Shown one piece after another: positions 1-9,933 of a stretch of DNA of 64,000 nt. The DNA comes from Aphanomyces cochlioides. Lineage: Eukaryota; Oomycota; Saprolegniomycetes; Saprolegniales; Verrucalvaceae. The position numbers were made by a program, and so were the translations under genes. The first letter of the stretch is position 1. The number at the start of each line of letters is the position of its first letter. The stretch spans positions 868,001 to 932,000 of the forward strand of contig JAHQRK010000005.1 in assembly GCA_019828595.1 (NCBI GenBank). Direction: 5' to 3'. The notes beneath the pieces are model-generated. The model saw only the letters and a list, made by a program, of their open reading frames with translations. It was not told where the DNA came from and ran no database searches.

Positions 1-252
1 ACGGCAATAACACCACAAGAAGTGCTGCAGAAGGAACGAATTCGTCTCATGCTCCAAGAAAAAGCTCGACTCGCACAGCAATTGCACCAGGTATTTCCAG
101 TTCATTTCACCACCAAGCTGAGAATCTATTGCTTTGTCCAGCTGCAAGAAATGAATGCTGGTTTGGAAGCTTCAGTTCAGGAGTCTCGAAACAAAGGACA
201 AAAGATGCTCGCGGACATTGATGCCCGATTAGACTCTCTCGGACCTGTATAA
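1..252 (+). CDS. 3' end of an unidentified coiled-coil protein (partial)
   Basis: The frame is open from the left edge and stops at TAA 250-252. A probable 51-bp intron (GT at 91, AG at 140-141) separates two coding pieces, 1-90 and 142-252. It is a multiple of three without a stop, so retention would only add 17 residues. The visible tail of about 66 residues is rich in Glu, Lys, Gln and Leu with heptad-like spacing (RIRLMLQEKARLAQQL, then LQEMNAGLEASVQE), so it is probably a coiled coil ending in SLGPV. I do not recognise the family. The intron size matches the TPR gene downstream, which supports it being a real gene. Confidence 0.55.
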   Translation, partial: TAITPQEVLQKERIRLMLQEKARLAQQLHQVFPVHFTTKLRIYCFVQLQEMNAGLEASVQESRNKGQKMLADIDARLDSLGPV

Positions 253-995
253 CTATATTTGTCATGGGATAATCTTTCTTGAGTCTCACACCTATCCGTC
301 GAGGAATCGATACCGAGACTAAGGAACTCAAGTTTTGCCTCTAGGAAGAGTGTATTGTCATCGCTATGTACAGGAAAACTGCAGCGGTAAACATGCGCAA
401 CCACATGGCATTGAAAATAGTCTCTCATTGCGATCTCAGCGACTCAAGAGGCTGGTCGGGAATCATCATAAGTGACTGCTGGAAGACGTATAACATTAGC
501 ATGTTCTTCACCTTGCACCATATTTCCATCGATCGTTTCATTCACTAAATTTTGAGCAAACATTCTATGAGCTCAACCCCTGTGCTTCTCTCCATTACCT
601 TGCACTGTATTCGGTCTTGTGGAGCATTTGAACAAACTTAGCCTCTTGGACCTACAAGCGTTATCCCCCTACAATCACCTGGCTCAAACTTTTCGCTCCC
701 CCGATAGCATCAATCACTGGGGAGTCGAGCTGGAGTTTCGTTACAACCTAGCAATGCATTTCTTCCCTTTCCCTCGATCGACAACACCACGCCACTGTAA
801 TCCCTACGGAACAACATTTGATTCTCTAATGTGTATAAAAGTTACCCTCACTTTTATTGTTTATGATGAAGGGGTGCAGGGGTTTAATGATGTCGGCAAC
901 AGTGTTGATTGATGACTATATCCGGAAAGGATCGATATTCCGGATAATTTAATTGGAATGCCGCCTCACCTCGCATTATTCTCGAAAATACCACA
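253..995. other. Intergenic, no gene seen
   Basis: Short frames here have no family features and are probably chance. A 9-bp perfect inverted repeat (TATCCGGAA at 919-927, TTCCGGATA at 938-946) lies about 50 bp before the TPR gene start and may be a regulatory site. Confidence 0.6.
919..946. promoter_or_regulatory. Inverted repeat TATCCGGAA-N10-TTCCGGATA upstream of the TPR gene
   Basis: Two perfect 9-bp arms are separated by 10 bp and centred about 63 bp upstream of ATG 996. The symmetry suggests a dimeric DNA-binding protein site; the factor is unknown. Confidence 0.35.
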
Positions 996-2069
996 ATGAG
1001 TGCAAAGACACAAGCGGAAGCGAAGAAGAAGTACGTGCGGAAAGGACAGAAATAACATGCTCATGTGCCGTGAATTGTAGCGAAGGCAACGAGTTTTTCA
1101 AGAAGGGACAGTACGCCCAAGCCGTCGAAAAGTACACGGAAGCTATCAACTTGGATCCAACCAACCATGTGTACTACTCGAACCGCAGTGCTGCCTACAG
1201 TGGACAATCGCTCTTTGCTGAAGCCGCACAAGATGGCGAGAAGTGTGTACAATTGAACCCACAATTTGTCAAAGGTACACATACTCCTCTCGTGACGACT
1301 GCAACAACTTTTGATTGAATTAGGCTACCATCGTTATGCATTGGGTCTCAAAGGCACCAAGCAATATGCCAAAGCATTGGAAGTACTCAAAGCAGGACAA
1401 AAAGTCGATTTTGACAACAAGGATTTGAACAAACTCATCAACGAGGTATGCGATGTACTTTCCACCATGAGATTAATGGTGGATGTAGATTGAACCGTTG
1501 CTTGCCAAAGCTGAACAAGCTCGTCGATTGGGTCTCAGCCCATCAGAACTCCTTAAAGAACAAGGTGAGATAATTGTGCAAGGCGTGTGATGCTCAAACT
1601 TCGAAGGCAATGACTTGTTTAAAGCTGCGTCCTTCGAAAAAGCTATTGAAGTGTATACAGAAGCGATCAACGCTTGTGAGAAGGACGATTCTCCAGTTGC
1701 TATCTCGTGCTACAACAACCGAGCTGCGTGCCACCAGCAACTCAGCAACTTTTCAGCCGTCATTCGCGACTGTTCCCATGTCTTGGAATACGACGTGAGT
1801 ACTTTGAAAGCAAATTGTTTATGGAGCTCAATGTCCGTTGTAGCCTGAGAACCAAAAAGCCTTGTTGCGACGAGGTTTGGCTTACGAAGGTCTTGAACGC
1901 TACCGCTTGGCTTTGCAAGATATCCGTGCAGTCTTAGCATTGAACCCCAATATCGATGTAACCTGCGCCATGTTTCGAGCATAAACTTACTCCCCTCGAT
2001 TTGTAGATTGCCAACAAGGCCCAACATCGTATTGGTGCTGCTGTCCGAGCTCTCAAGGACAACAACTAG
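996..2069 (+). CDS. TPR co-chaperone-like protein (TOM34/SPAG1/STI1 type), seven exons
   Basis: Joining 996-1030, 1081-1274, 1324-1445, 1489-1564, 1607-1794, 1844-1957 and 2007-2069 gives one uninterrupted 263-residue frame. All six introns are 42-50 bp with GT...AG ends. Two blocks of tetratricopeptide repeats are visible. The first, about residues 12-110, has GNEFFKKGQYAQAVEKYTEA, YYSNRSAAY and VKGYHRYALG. The second, about 140-245, has GNDLFKAASFEKAIEVYTEA, CYNNRAACHQQL and KALLRRGLAYEGL. The G-N, N-R and K/R-x-x-R positions match the carboxylate clamp with which such proteins hold the C-terminal EEVD tail of Hsp70 or Hsp90. It is therefore probably a cytosolic chaperone adaptor. No organelle signal or membrane segment is seen. 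The start at 996 is chosen because exon 1 runs directly into TPR1 after the first intron is removed. Confidence 0.88.
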
Positions 2070-2704
2070 TCGACAAACTGTCAGCAATCATCAAACGGCT
2101 CGCGATGATATTTTCTTCTAACACGGATCGTTGGCCCAACTTCTTTGCAATCTTCGCTTTTTGTTTCTGTTGCAGCATTTCATTGATCATTTTCGAAGAT
2201 CAGCAATGGCATTACGGCAATTGCAACTAGACTTCGAAGTGGTTTTCAATCACTAAAGGCCTCATCGGGTGCAGATGGACAACGGTGAGCTGTCTTTAGG
2301 CAATGAGAGCAACTGCACCCGATTCCAAAGGGCAAATCCAGTGGGGGTCATTGTTTACTCGGTAGCGCGTGACGGGAGTACAATGCTCTTCGCAGAGGGT
2401 AGCTGGATGGAAAGAGCGAGTACACATGCTCTGCTTCCCGATCTGTTGCTGATTGTTTCGCAAGTGGCATCGCATCCAATCACCACATTGACCGAATGAC
2501 AAAGTGGTAAGAGCAATTGACTCAGAGCTCATTTTTATGCCCAACACATTGCCATCGTCTGAACTTGCTGTATATCCCATGAGGAAAGAGATTGTCATGC
2601 TGATGATACATCATGCTTGCGTTGAAGAGAAGAAGAAAGGCATTGAATGAGGTAAGGTACACCAGGTCGTTATATTATACATCAAACTTTGAGATCGTAC
2701 TCGT
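2070..2704. other. Intergenic, no gene seen
   Basis: The short open frames overlap one another on both strands and show no recognisable domain. Nothing else was seen. Confidence 0.6.
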
Positions 2705-3307
2705 CTATTGAGTTGGGAGTTGCAAGAGCAAGACGCTTGTGTTGCTGACAGGGACCACGTTGGATTGGATGGCACCACTTTCAACCTTGGGTTGCACGTA
2801 GTTGGCAAATTCAGACGGAGTCATGGTCACGAAAGGGTTGTCGAGTGATTCCTTCTCCGTCGGATCGACAGACATCAAGCCCCAAGGATCAGTTGATTCA
2901 ACTTGGTAGGCAGATCGGGAAGTAGGAGCGGAGGAGAGATAGACATTTGAGTCTTCTGGGGTTTTGGGCGCGACAACTCGCAATCGGTTTTGTTTGACAG
3001 CTTGGTAAATGTACGTCACTTTGTCTGCACTCGACAATGTAGAGTAATCTTCAGCCGAGGGTTGTTCGTTTGCGACAGCTAGGATGGATGCGGCTTCAGT
3101 AGGAACAGCCAACTTGGCGAATCGAGCAAGGATCGTTTGGTTGTACACAGCATTGACGGGGATCGTTTGGAGCTTCTTGGCAGCTTGGCCTGCTGGAGTC
3201 AAAAGCCATTTGCTGAATTGGGTTTGCACACTAGAGAGGGTCGGCGCGGGCGTGGTGGCGGCGGCAGCTACTGCGGCAAGGCAAGCGAGAATAGACAACA
3301 CCTTCAT
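2705..3307 (-). CDS. Secreted-family protein A (TDPWGLM type), intact
   Basis: This intronless gene encodes 200 residues. The start at 3307 is chosen over an upstream in-frame ATG because it gives a clean signal peptide (MKVLSILACLAAVAAAA) and lies just after an oomycete-like core promoter. Domains in order: signal peptide about 1-17; N-module about 29-70 with QTQFSKWLLTPAGQAAKKL and LARFAKLA; a middle module with VTYIYQAVKQNRLRVV; one STDPWGLM motif; and a C-module with DNPFVTMTPSEF, ESGAIQSNVV and VLLLQLP. It is one of the best-preserved members of a family present about ten times in this window. The product should be exported. I know no named family with this architecture, and a host-directed effector role is only inferred. 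Confidence 0.82.
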   Translation of the reverse strand: MKVLSILACLAAVAAAATTPAPTLSSVQTQFSKWLLTPAGQAAKKLQTIPVNAVYNQTILARFAKLAVPTEAASILAVANEQPSAEDYSTLSSADKVTYIYQAVKQNRLRVVAPKTPEDSNVYLSSAPTSRSAYQVESTDPWGLMSVDPTEKESLDNPFVTMTPSEFANYVQPKVESGAIQSNVVPVSNTSVLLLQLPTQ

Positions 3308-3310
3308 GCT

Positions 3311-3324
3311 CAAATGAAAAATGA
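3311..3324 (-). promoter_or_regulatory. Oomycete-type core promoter of gene A
   Basis: On the minus strand TCATTTTTCATTTG matches the Inr+FPR pattern TCATTYYN-CAWTTT with one mismatch. It ends 3 bp before the ATG, which predicts a 5' leader of under 20 nt. Confidence 0.55.
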
Positions 3325-6273
3325 TACAGAGAAGAGAACTCAACAGAGCTCCCACTGTAGAGGATGTGAGCAGCCGCGTTACAAACAGTTGAGACGTGTT
3401 GCCACGTTTGCATGCCAGCAGCATTCCAGCGTGATCGTGAAATGCAATGCAGGCGTGTGGACGGTGCGCTTGAACCGATCTGCTGAGGAGCTGCAGGCAA
3501 TCTCCGCTTGGGGATTCTTTACGCAGAAAGCGGTCGCGGCGAGGCGTGGATCAGCTAGAGTCTTCCTGCTGTCTTTTACCGTCTGCCTCGAATTTTCATG
3601 GGATAGCAATTTGCAACATTCCACAGGTGGTGCGACACGTTTATGAGTTTGACGACTTTTGTATCCACTCGGAGCTATTCAGGCGAATCTCAACATCGCT
3701 CGACGAATTCGGCGTCATTTTCGCTGCCGATTGAGCAGAGAACGCTTGTTGCTGCTTAGCTGTCATGCGCGGAGATTGAACCGAGCTCAAGGTGACGACG
3801 AAGAGAAGTCCTAGCAGGGCGACAAGGTCTCCCGTTCGTCAACAGAAATCTGTTCATTCTCAGCGAAGTATTAGCAACATTAGCCCACGAGACATCATCG
3901 CAACATCATGATTTGAAATCATGCTGATAGCTTGGTCTTATTGGCGAAGCCACACGTTCAGCAATGGATGTTGTCGCGACATGAATCTACCGAAAGCGCA
4001 CATGTCATTGTAGGATCAATCAAGGATGCTGGGTCGTTCAAACACGACATAACGTTCTAACTTGCCCTTGTCAGCCTACATCGTTTTGATGAACTTAGCT
4101 TTGCGATTCGACTTTCAATGCTCCCCAAAGCGCCCGTGGTGTTAGTTACCCGAGCGCGTGATTACTTGGGACAGAGGTGACATCGGCGGCCTGCTCGGAA
4201 TCACAGAGTTTTACCACGAAATGTTCAGTTCGAGCGACAGAGTGGATAACTTGCGTTGCTCACACATGACAAGCATGTGGTCAGTGCTTGAATAAAAATG
4301 TGCACGTACCATACTGGGTTTCAATGAGAGCTCATGCTTTTAATTCTCATCGACTTCGCTAGAACGTCAACATCATGGCAAATCAGAGAATGCCAAACGA
4401 GTGAATCCTGTCAAGCATTCGTCGCTTCATGAATCATCGACAAGTCAAGAACAAAGAACATTCCACAGAAGACAAGGAAGGCTCGTATCTCGGCGGAAGC
4501 GACTCGCAGCGCGCTGTTGTGAATACTTGCGCGGCGTAATGGACATTTCAGCACTGGATTGATTCTGGTCTCATGACAAGCACAACTCGGAATTTTAATA
4601 TCTTGTATAAATTTATTTGCCTATTTATGAATTAAAGAAGATTAAACTTGGTTTTCAAATACTACTGTACTTGAAATTTCCCCGGGAGGTGCGGGAAAGC
4701 ACGAAATTAAAAAAAGGACCTGAAATTTTATTAAAATTCTCGATAATAAAAAAAAGGTTTTTTCAAAGTTTCTTCAAAGTTTTTGTAGAGGTTTCTTTCA
4801 AGTTTTTGTACTTTCCCAAAAAACTTGCAAAATGCTTTCAAAAGAACTACACTTCCCAAACGATTCAACGCTTACTCTTTCATGACAACGTATTCAGGAG
4901 TACTTCATAAAGGAAGAACAAAAAAACTTGATATCTTGATTAGTTTTTTTGAAGCCACAGATGAAGTATTTTGAAGTTTTTTTAACTTTCCGAGCAAAAA
5001 ACTACATTCAAACTATTTGAATCCTCGGTTTTATTGAATTTACTTGTAGACTATACTTGTAGCTATAAGTTTCGCCAAAAATTAATCGCAACCGACAGCA
5101 TCTTCACTAGTTTTTTTTAGCGTAAAGTTGGTCGTGAAAAAACTTTGCAAAAAGTTTCTTACACTGACAATCGGGAAAATCTTAATAAAAATATGGACAA
5201 AATATTTTTTAAATTTCATTTTTTTAAATTTTGGCGAATTTTCCGTTTTGTTGAATTCCCGCATCTCCCCGATCGATTCATTGAATCGATCAATCGCCAG
5301 ACCTCTTTAAAATAATATTCATGTATTTGTTTTGGAAGTTTCCCAAAATTTGAAGACCACTGAAGACAGAGCAGCATGGAAGACGAGAGCAAGAAAGCAT
5401 TGACAACCTCGTTGTGGCGATGCACCCACAGCAGCACGAGCTGATCAGCTGCTCACCATCAACCATACGTGCTCGAACTCCCGTCAGACACTTGTCCCCA
5501 GAGCAATACAGTTCTCGTCCTGGTTTTCTGACAAGACATAACTTCACTTACACCATCCAAACAGGTACTCCAGCAGTGATAAACCCCCGCCAGTCCATGA
5601 ACCAACAACTATAAGCCCAAAGAGCTTTTGGTCGTGCGGTTCTCTGAGCTCCAGATTGTATGATAAACTCTTATATTCGATAATGAAATTGTTCATTCCA
5701 AATATTCATTTTTAAGATGTATGTAATTTGATGGGGGTTCTTCTGGTTGAGCAGTCTGTATTTTCTTTTGACCAATGAAAATGCAGCGTCGAATCTTCGA
5801 ACGGTTTGGATATCTCTCGAAAACCGACCGAATCCGGCAAATTTGGCCAGAATTGTAATAAAAAATGTTCTGTTGAAAATTGAACAACTACTGTAATTTA
5901 ATGCACACTGTAGGTTACTATGCATTTGGTATGCTGATGTTTCACAATACTTCGTAATATTTATAAAGTAGAAGTGATCCGGGAAATATTATGGATTTGC
6001 TTTTAATATTCGTTGATCTTGCTCACTATCAATCGAATCATCGAATCACGAACCTCGCCGATACGCTAGTCCAAAATTTGGAGAATTATGATTGGCTAAT
6101 TTTATGAACGAGAAAATACAGCTAACCGACTTGGGTGTCAATTGTTATTGTCATTTTTTGTCAAATTTGTGACTTTTTCCCGAGAGCAAGAACATTTCGA
6201 TCCGGAACAAATATATTCCAACCAATAGCATAGGGGAGTTTATCAGCTGGTCATCCATTATCCATCACCGCAC
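3325..6273. other. Intergenic, very AT-rich from about 4590 to 5340
   Basis: No convincing gene. About 4590-5340 is dominated by A and T runs, with repeated variants of CAAAGTTT, AAAAAACTT and GCAAAA. The long frames there are low-complexity Lys/Phe translations and are probably chance. At 5271-5291 a near-perfect palindrome has 10-bp arms (GATCGATTCA / TGAATCGATC) around a single T. The left end of the DNA transposon at 6274-8574 probably lies somewhere before 6274 but was not found. Confidence 0.5.
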
Positions 6274-7379
6274 ATGAGCCAGAGGTCGACTCCAACGCAC
6301 GGTCTTAGCCAAGGAAGTGTCCGTTCGTCTCCTTATCCCGCACGTCGTCGCTCTCCGCGCTTCGACCACACGACTAGCAGTGGTAAGCCAATCAACATTG
6401 GAATTGGTCTATCAAAGAGCTGAATCTAGACCAAGTCAACGAGCAACAATCATCATCTCTCGGCCCACACCCATCAAGTCAAACACATGACTCGCTCTTC
6501 CAGTTCACAGCGGATTGTAGATTGAAAAAAACAACTGGTCAACGTCTCGACAGTGGGGACAAATTAGGTTTGCATTTGATAACATCGAATGATTGGGACA
6601 GTATTAAACGCCGCTTGTGGGAAATTTGTCTGCCATCACTACAGCCGCTTGCCATGTATTCAGGAGACCCACCTGCATGGAATTTGAGTACTGCATTGCC
6701 AACGATTGAAGAATTCAACAAATACATCGCGCTACGAATTGAAACGTCTGGTGGCGCGAGAAATCTACCAGTATGGCAAACAAATCATGATGCCCACAAA
6801 GCTTTGGCCAAATTGCGGGGGAAAACCATAACAATCTCTGCCTACAAATGGGGTAACGAAATTTCAACTGGAGCACAGTTTTTGGCTTTTAGCAAAGCAT
6901 GTATTGAACCATCCAACGCTGATCGAGCTGGCGCTGCTTCTGAAGCCGAGCAACAGCAAGTTCTTTCACAATTAAGATCAGAGTGGAGCAGTCTAACTGC
7001 ACCTGAAATGGCTTGGAGAATATGGGCAAATGAAATTTGCCTTTTACCAGAAGGTCAGCGTGCACGTGCAATTTCAAAAGGCCCAATGTCGAGTATCATT
7101 TCAATGTTTAGTTCGACGTCCTCCAGTGCCCAAGAGCATATCTCACGACTGAAAAGAAATTGCCGACTTGCACTGGACCTCGTCAACGGAGCAATATACC
7201 AATTCGATGTGTTACGAGTTGACCTTATCCGACAGCGAGAAATCTTTGATTCTCGATTAGATGGATTTGAAGCCACGCTGCGGTCGAAAAAAGAAATTAT
7301 TCTGTCGTATGCCGATGACCTTGATCCACGACCTGATGACATGGCCGTTTTGCAAGTTCTTGGTGCTATTCCGAGCTAA
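6274..7379 (+). CDS. Unknown protein paired with a DD34E transposase
   Basis: Exons 6274-6382 and 6430-7379, joined across a 47-bp GT-AG intron, give an intact 352-residue frame. I do not recognise the family. The first 70 residues are basic and Ser/Pro/Gln-rich (RSSPYPARRRSPRF) and probably disordered or nucleic-acid binding. The central part is mixed, with several Trp residues (SNDWDSIKRRLWEICLP, YKWGNEIS). The C-terminal third is helical and charged (RVDLIRQREIFDSRLDGFEA), probably a coiled coil. It converges on the transposase at 7444-8574 with only 64 bp between stop codons. Both frames are intact, which suggests they belong to the same mobile element and that this protein assists transposition. 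It could instead be a captured host gene. Confidence 0.65.
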
Positions 7380-7443
7380 GAAGACGAGGATCATTTTTGA
7401 GCATTAACTTTCATTTAGATTAAGCAACATAGCACTACATGAA

Positions 7444-8574
7444 CTAATTTTCTTCCTCATCGTCGCCATCTCGTTCAGTAAATTCAAGAAGCTCTTGTAC
7501 GTTCTGTTTATCGTTTGGTCCAATTGCTATAGTGTTACTGGACATAGCGCGAGACGGATCAAAAACTCCATCTCTGTTGTAGCCACAATGCTCAAATATG
7601 CGCTGCATGTTGAAACTGTCAAATTCAAAAAGCATTCGCAAGACAAACACTTCCAAAGGCACGCGAGAGTTTTCCACGTAATGACGTTGCATTCTTTTCT
7701 TGACGAGACCAAACAGATATTCAATGGGGTTCATAAATGGACAGTAGGCAGGTAAAAAGAGAGGAATAATGCCAATTGATCGAAGGTAGTAAACAATATT
7801 GGCGTGACAGTGTATTTTTGCCCCATCAAGAATCCATATCGATCCACGACCGGGATAAGCTCGTACAGATTTTCCTGAGTGAGCATGTACACGGCAGCAA
7901 TCCATAAATTTCGTCCGATTGAACGTTCCTTCAGTATGGAACACTTCGGCTATACCATCAATATTGATCCAACAAAGCACTGACACTCGAGGCTTTCGCG
8001 TAAATTCGCCGCGAAATGTGAGCTTTTTTCCTTTCAAGCAATAACCTCGCGTACGCAGCATTCCGCGATTGTCAAAACTAGCTTCGTCTAAAAATTGAAT
8101 GTTCAGCTGACTCCAATTAACCATTTGCATTTCTCGAGTGAAACGGATGATGTCGCTCACCTTAATATTGATAGCGCGACGTTCAAACACCTTACGTGTG
8201 TAGCCATAAGTATGCAGAATTTCCCAAATTGTGGGAATTGAGATTGAAATACCATACTTTTGCTGAAAGGCAAATTTTGCTTCGTCCAAGAACGAAAGGG
8301 GATGTTTCTCGTAGTAGTCAATTACCCAGAGTTTTTGGATCTCTGTGAATTTGCCTGGGCGTGTCGTCTGTCTTCGTTGATATGTGCCATCGGCTTCATA
8401 TCGTTGTATCCAATTGTCAATTGTATTGACATGCTTCCTGTATAGGGTGGCTAGTTGCTGTTTCGACACTCCCAGGAAGTAATAGCCATATAGTGCGTGC
8501 ATGACAGTATTGACGGATGCATGCCGCTTTTCGACGTCGCGCAAGATCATGGACATGCTGCTTGAGAGAAGCAC
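7444..8574 (-). CDS. DD34E transposase (IS630/Tc1-mariner superfamily)
   Basis: One uninterrupted frame of 376 residues. About residues 25-70 form a helix-turn-helix that would bind the element ends (LGVSKQQLATLYRKHVNTID), followed by a second winged region to about 135. The RNase-H-fold catalytic core has the three acidic residues in order: Asp163 in QFLDEASFDNRG, Asp250 in IWILDGAKIHCH and Glu285 in PAYCPFMNPIEYLFG. The 34 residues between the last two make it DD34E. The enzyme cuts the element out and joins it to a new site. The C-tail is acidic (DGDDEEE). Met7 or Met9 are possible alternative starts, because the first residues are a poor Ser-rich stretch. Length and all motifs are complete, so the enzyme may be active. 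Confidence 0.9.
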   Translation of the reverse strand: MLLSSSMSMILRDVEKRHASVNTVMHALYGYYFLGVSKQQLATLYRKHVNTIDNWIQRYEADGTYQRRQTTRPGKFTEIQKLWVIDYYEKHPLSFLDEAKFAFQQKYGISISIPTIWEILHTYGYTRKVFERRAINIKVSDIIRFTREMQMVNWSQLNIQFLDEASFDNRGMLRTRGYCLKGKKLTFRGEFTRKPRVSVLCWINIDGIAEVFHTEGTFNRTKFMDCCRVHAHSGKSVRAYPGRGSIWILDGAKIHCHANIVYYLRSIGIIPLFLPAYCPFMNPIEYLFGLVKKRMQRHYVENSRVPLEVFVLRMLFEFDSFNMQRIFEHCGYNRDGVFDPSRAMSSNTIAIGPNDKQNVQELLEFTERDGDDEEEN

Positions 8575-8605
8575 AATGGAATTTTCGACTTAGAATACTC
8601 GCCTC

Positions 8606-8655
8606 CTATTGGCTGCCCGACTCGTCTCGAGCCTGTGACGTCATCGATGACGTCA
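8606..8655 (-). promoter_or_regulatory. Transposase promoter region with double-CRE palindrome
   Basis: A perfect 20-bp palindrome, TGACGTCATCGATGACGTCA, fills 8636-8655 and holds two complete CRE-type bZIP sites. An inverted CCAAT box (CTATTGG) lies at 8607-8613. They sit about 30-80 bp before the transposase start, where promoter elements are expected. Confidence 0.5.
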
Positions 8656-9152
8656 TAAAATACAGCGATTTGGTTGGTGTTCCGACTTTTTGACCGATAT
8701 TTTTTCCGACTGATTGGCGTTGCCTTTCACAATTTCGAGTCAGAATCGCAATATAATAGACCATCATATAGGAAGTCATATTCTACCAATAGAAACACTT
8801 GAAGTAGAGCTTGGTTGACAGACCTTATAGCTTGGAACTAACAAAAAGACACAGCAAGTGAAGATCTTCAAACGCTAGACAACGTCAAAACGATCCTCAC
8901 AGTGTACGCGAGCGTGATGAAGCCAAAGACGTCGAAGAAAATGTGGTGCTGCGACTCGGAATGCGCAGAGATGGACGCAAGCTCATTTGGTAAACTGCCT
9001 TGCCTGCATAAGCCAAGCGAGACACTCAAGATATTTCCAAACCCAATTTGTAGTAATGTCGTCGCATTCACAACGCCATGAGCGCGATGTAGCCCTGTAG
9101 AAGTTTGTGGACTGCGACTTGATGGACGCTTCAACTCGTCATATCCAAATTT
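8656..9152. other. Spacer with a possible membrane-protein fragment on the minus strand
   Basis: On the minus strand a 97-codon frame (8868-9161) contains RAHGVVNATTLLQIGFG and, 30 residues later, HHIFFDVFGFITLAYTVRIV. The His-initiated hydrophobic segments recall a cytochrome b561-like helix pair, but the similarity is weak and no other part of such a gene is present. It may be a relic or chance. The rest shows nothing. Confidence 0.25.
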
Positions 9153-9707
9153 GCCATACACGCCTTCGCCTTCTTCGTCACACTCGCTCTCTCCCCCGTC
9201 GTTGGGTCCTCATTCATTAACTTCACCAACGTCCAAGTCCAATTCAACCAGTGGCTTCTCTAACCTGCAGGTCAAGCTGCCATGAGACTCCGTCTGGTTC
9301 CAGCTAATGCGGGGAGCAATCAGACCGTTCTCGCCCGATTCACAACCATTGCCAAGTCAACTGAAGCCGCCTCATTGATGTCATTGAGCGAACAACCTTC
9401 TCATCTGCTTCTTGAGCGAGTCTCACAATAGACTGTCACGTGGCTCCATCAAGCTTCGCAACAAGGACGTGTGTGTGTGGTCACTCCAGAGAAAACATTC
9501 ACGTCCACAGTGCTTCTCTCTGCTGGTCCTTCAACGACGACTGGGTACAAAGTTTTGTCGACCGATCCATGGGCGTTGATGCGAGTCAACATTTCGTCAG
9601 TATCTCCTCAGCTAGACAACCTCGACTATATCAAGCCTCAAGTGGAGTCTGGTTCGATGAAGACCACTGTCGTGACTGTGAAGACTGACGACGTCTTGCT
9701 CTTGTAA
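9153..9707 (+). pseudogene. Secreted-family member B (TDPWALM type), two nonsense codons
   Basis: Reading one frame from 9153 to the TAA at 9705-9707 recovers the family order without any frameshift. A hydrophobic leader (AFAFFVTLALSPVVGSS) has no ATG before it. Then come VQVQFNQWLL, a stop at 9261-9263, PAGQAAMRLRLVPANAG, QTVLARF, a second stop at 9429-9431, VTWLHQASQQGRVCVV, STDPWALM and a C-module with SGSMKTTVVTV and DVLLL. The lost start codon and two stops make it a pseudogene. It belongs with members A and C by its DPW motif and converges on member C. Confidence 0.75.
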
Positions 9708-9933
9708 CTGCAAAGCTAGATATTGTGTCAATTTTTGCCTTAATGTATTCCTTGATGCTGTTTCATTGCCTGCTCTTGTTTGGCCGGATAGAGTGGCCGA
9801 GAGTGCTCTAAGGAGAGATGATGGTTCGTTGAAGTGCAAGCAAATGCCATTGTTCATACGCATCTCAAGTATTAGTCGAGCATTATGAAGAGTACGCAGA
9901 TGGCTAGAGGACGTTGCCATCGCATCGACAGAA
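9708..9933. other. Short spacer between convergent members B and C
   Basis: No gene or obvious structure. It must contain both 3' untranslated ends. Confidence 0.5.

Larger units (their letters stand above)
6274..8574. mobile_element. Two-gene IS630/Tc1-type DNA transposon (ends not found)
   Basis: The span covers two convergent, intact genes: an unknown helper-like protein on the plus strand and a DD34E transposase on the minus strand. By eye I could not find terminal inverted repeats or a TA target duplication in the 600 bp on the left or 300 bp on the right, so the true ends lie outside these coordinates. Intact frames among so many decayed elements suggest recent arrival or recent activity. 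Confidence 0.6.

Noticed and set aside
4617..4910. 97-codon frame in AT-rich DNA
   Set aside because: Low-complexity Lys/Phe/Leu translation with no motif; expected by chance in this composition.
6000..8800. Terminal inverted repeats of the DNA transposon
   Set aside because: AAATACAGC and ATTGGC words occur near both ends but in direct rather than inverted orientation, so they are not TIRs.
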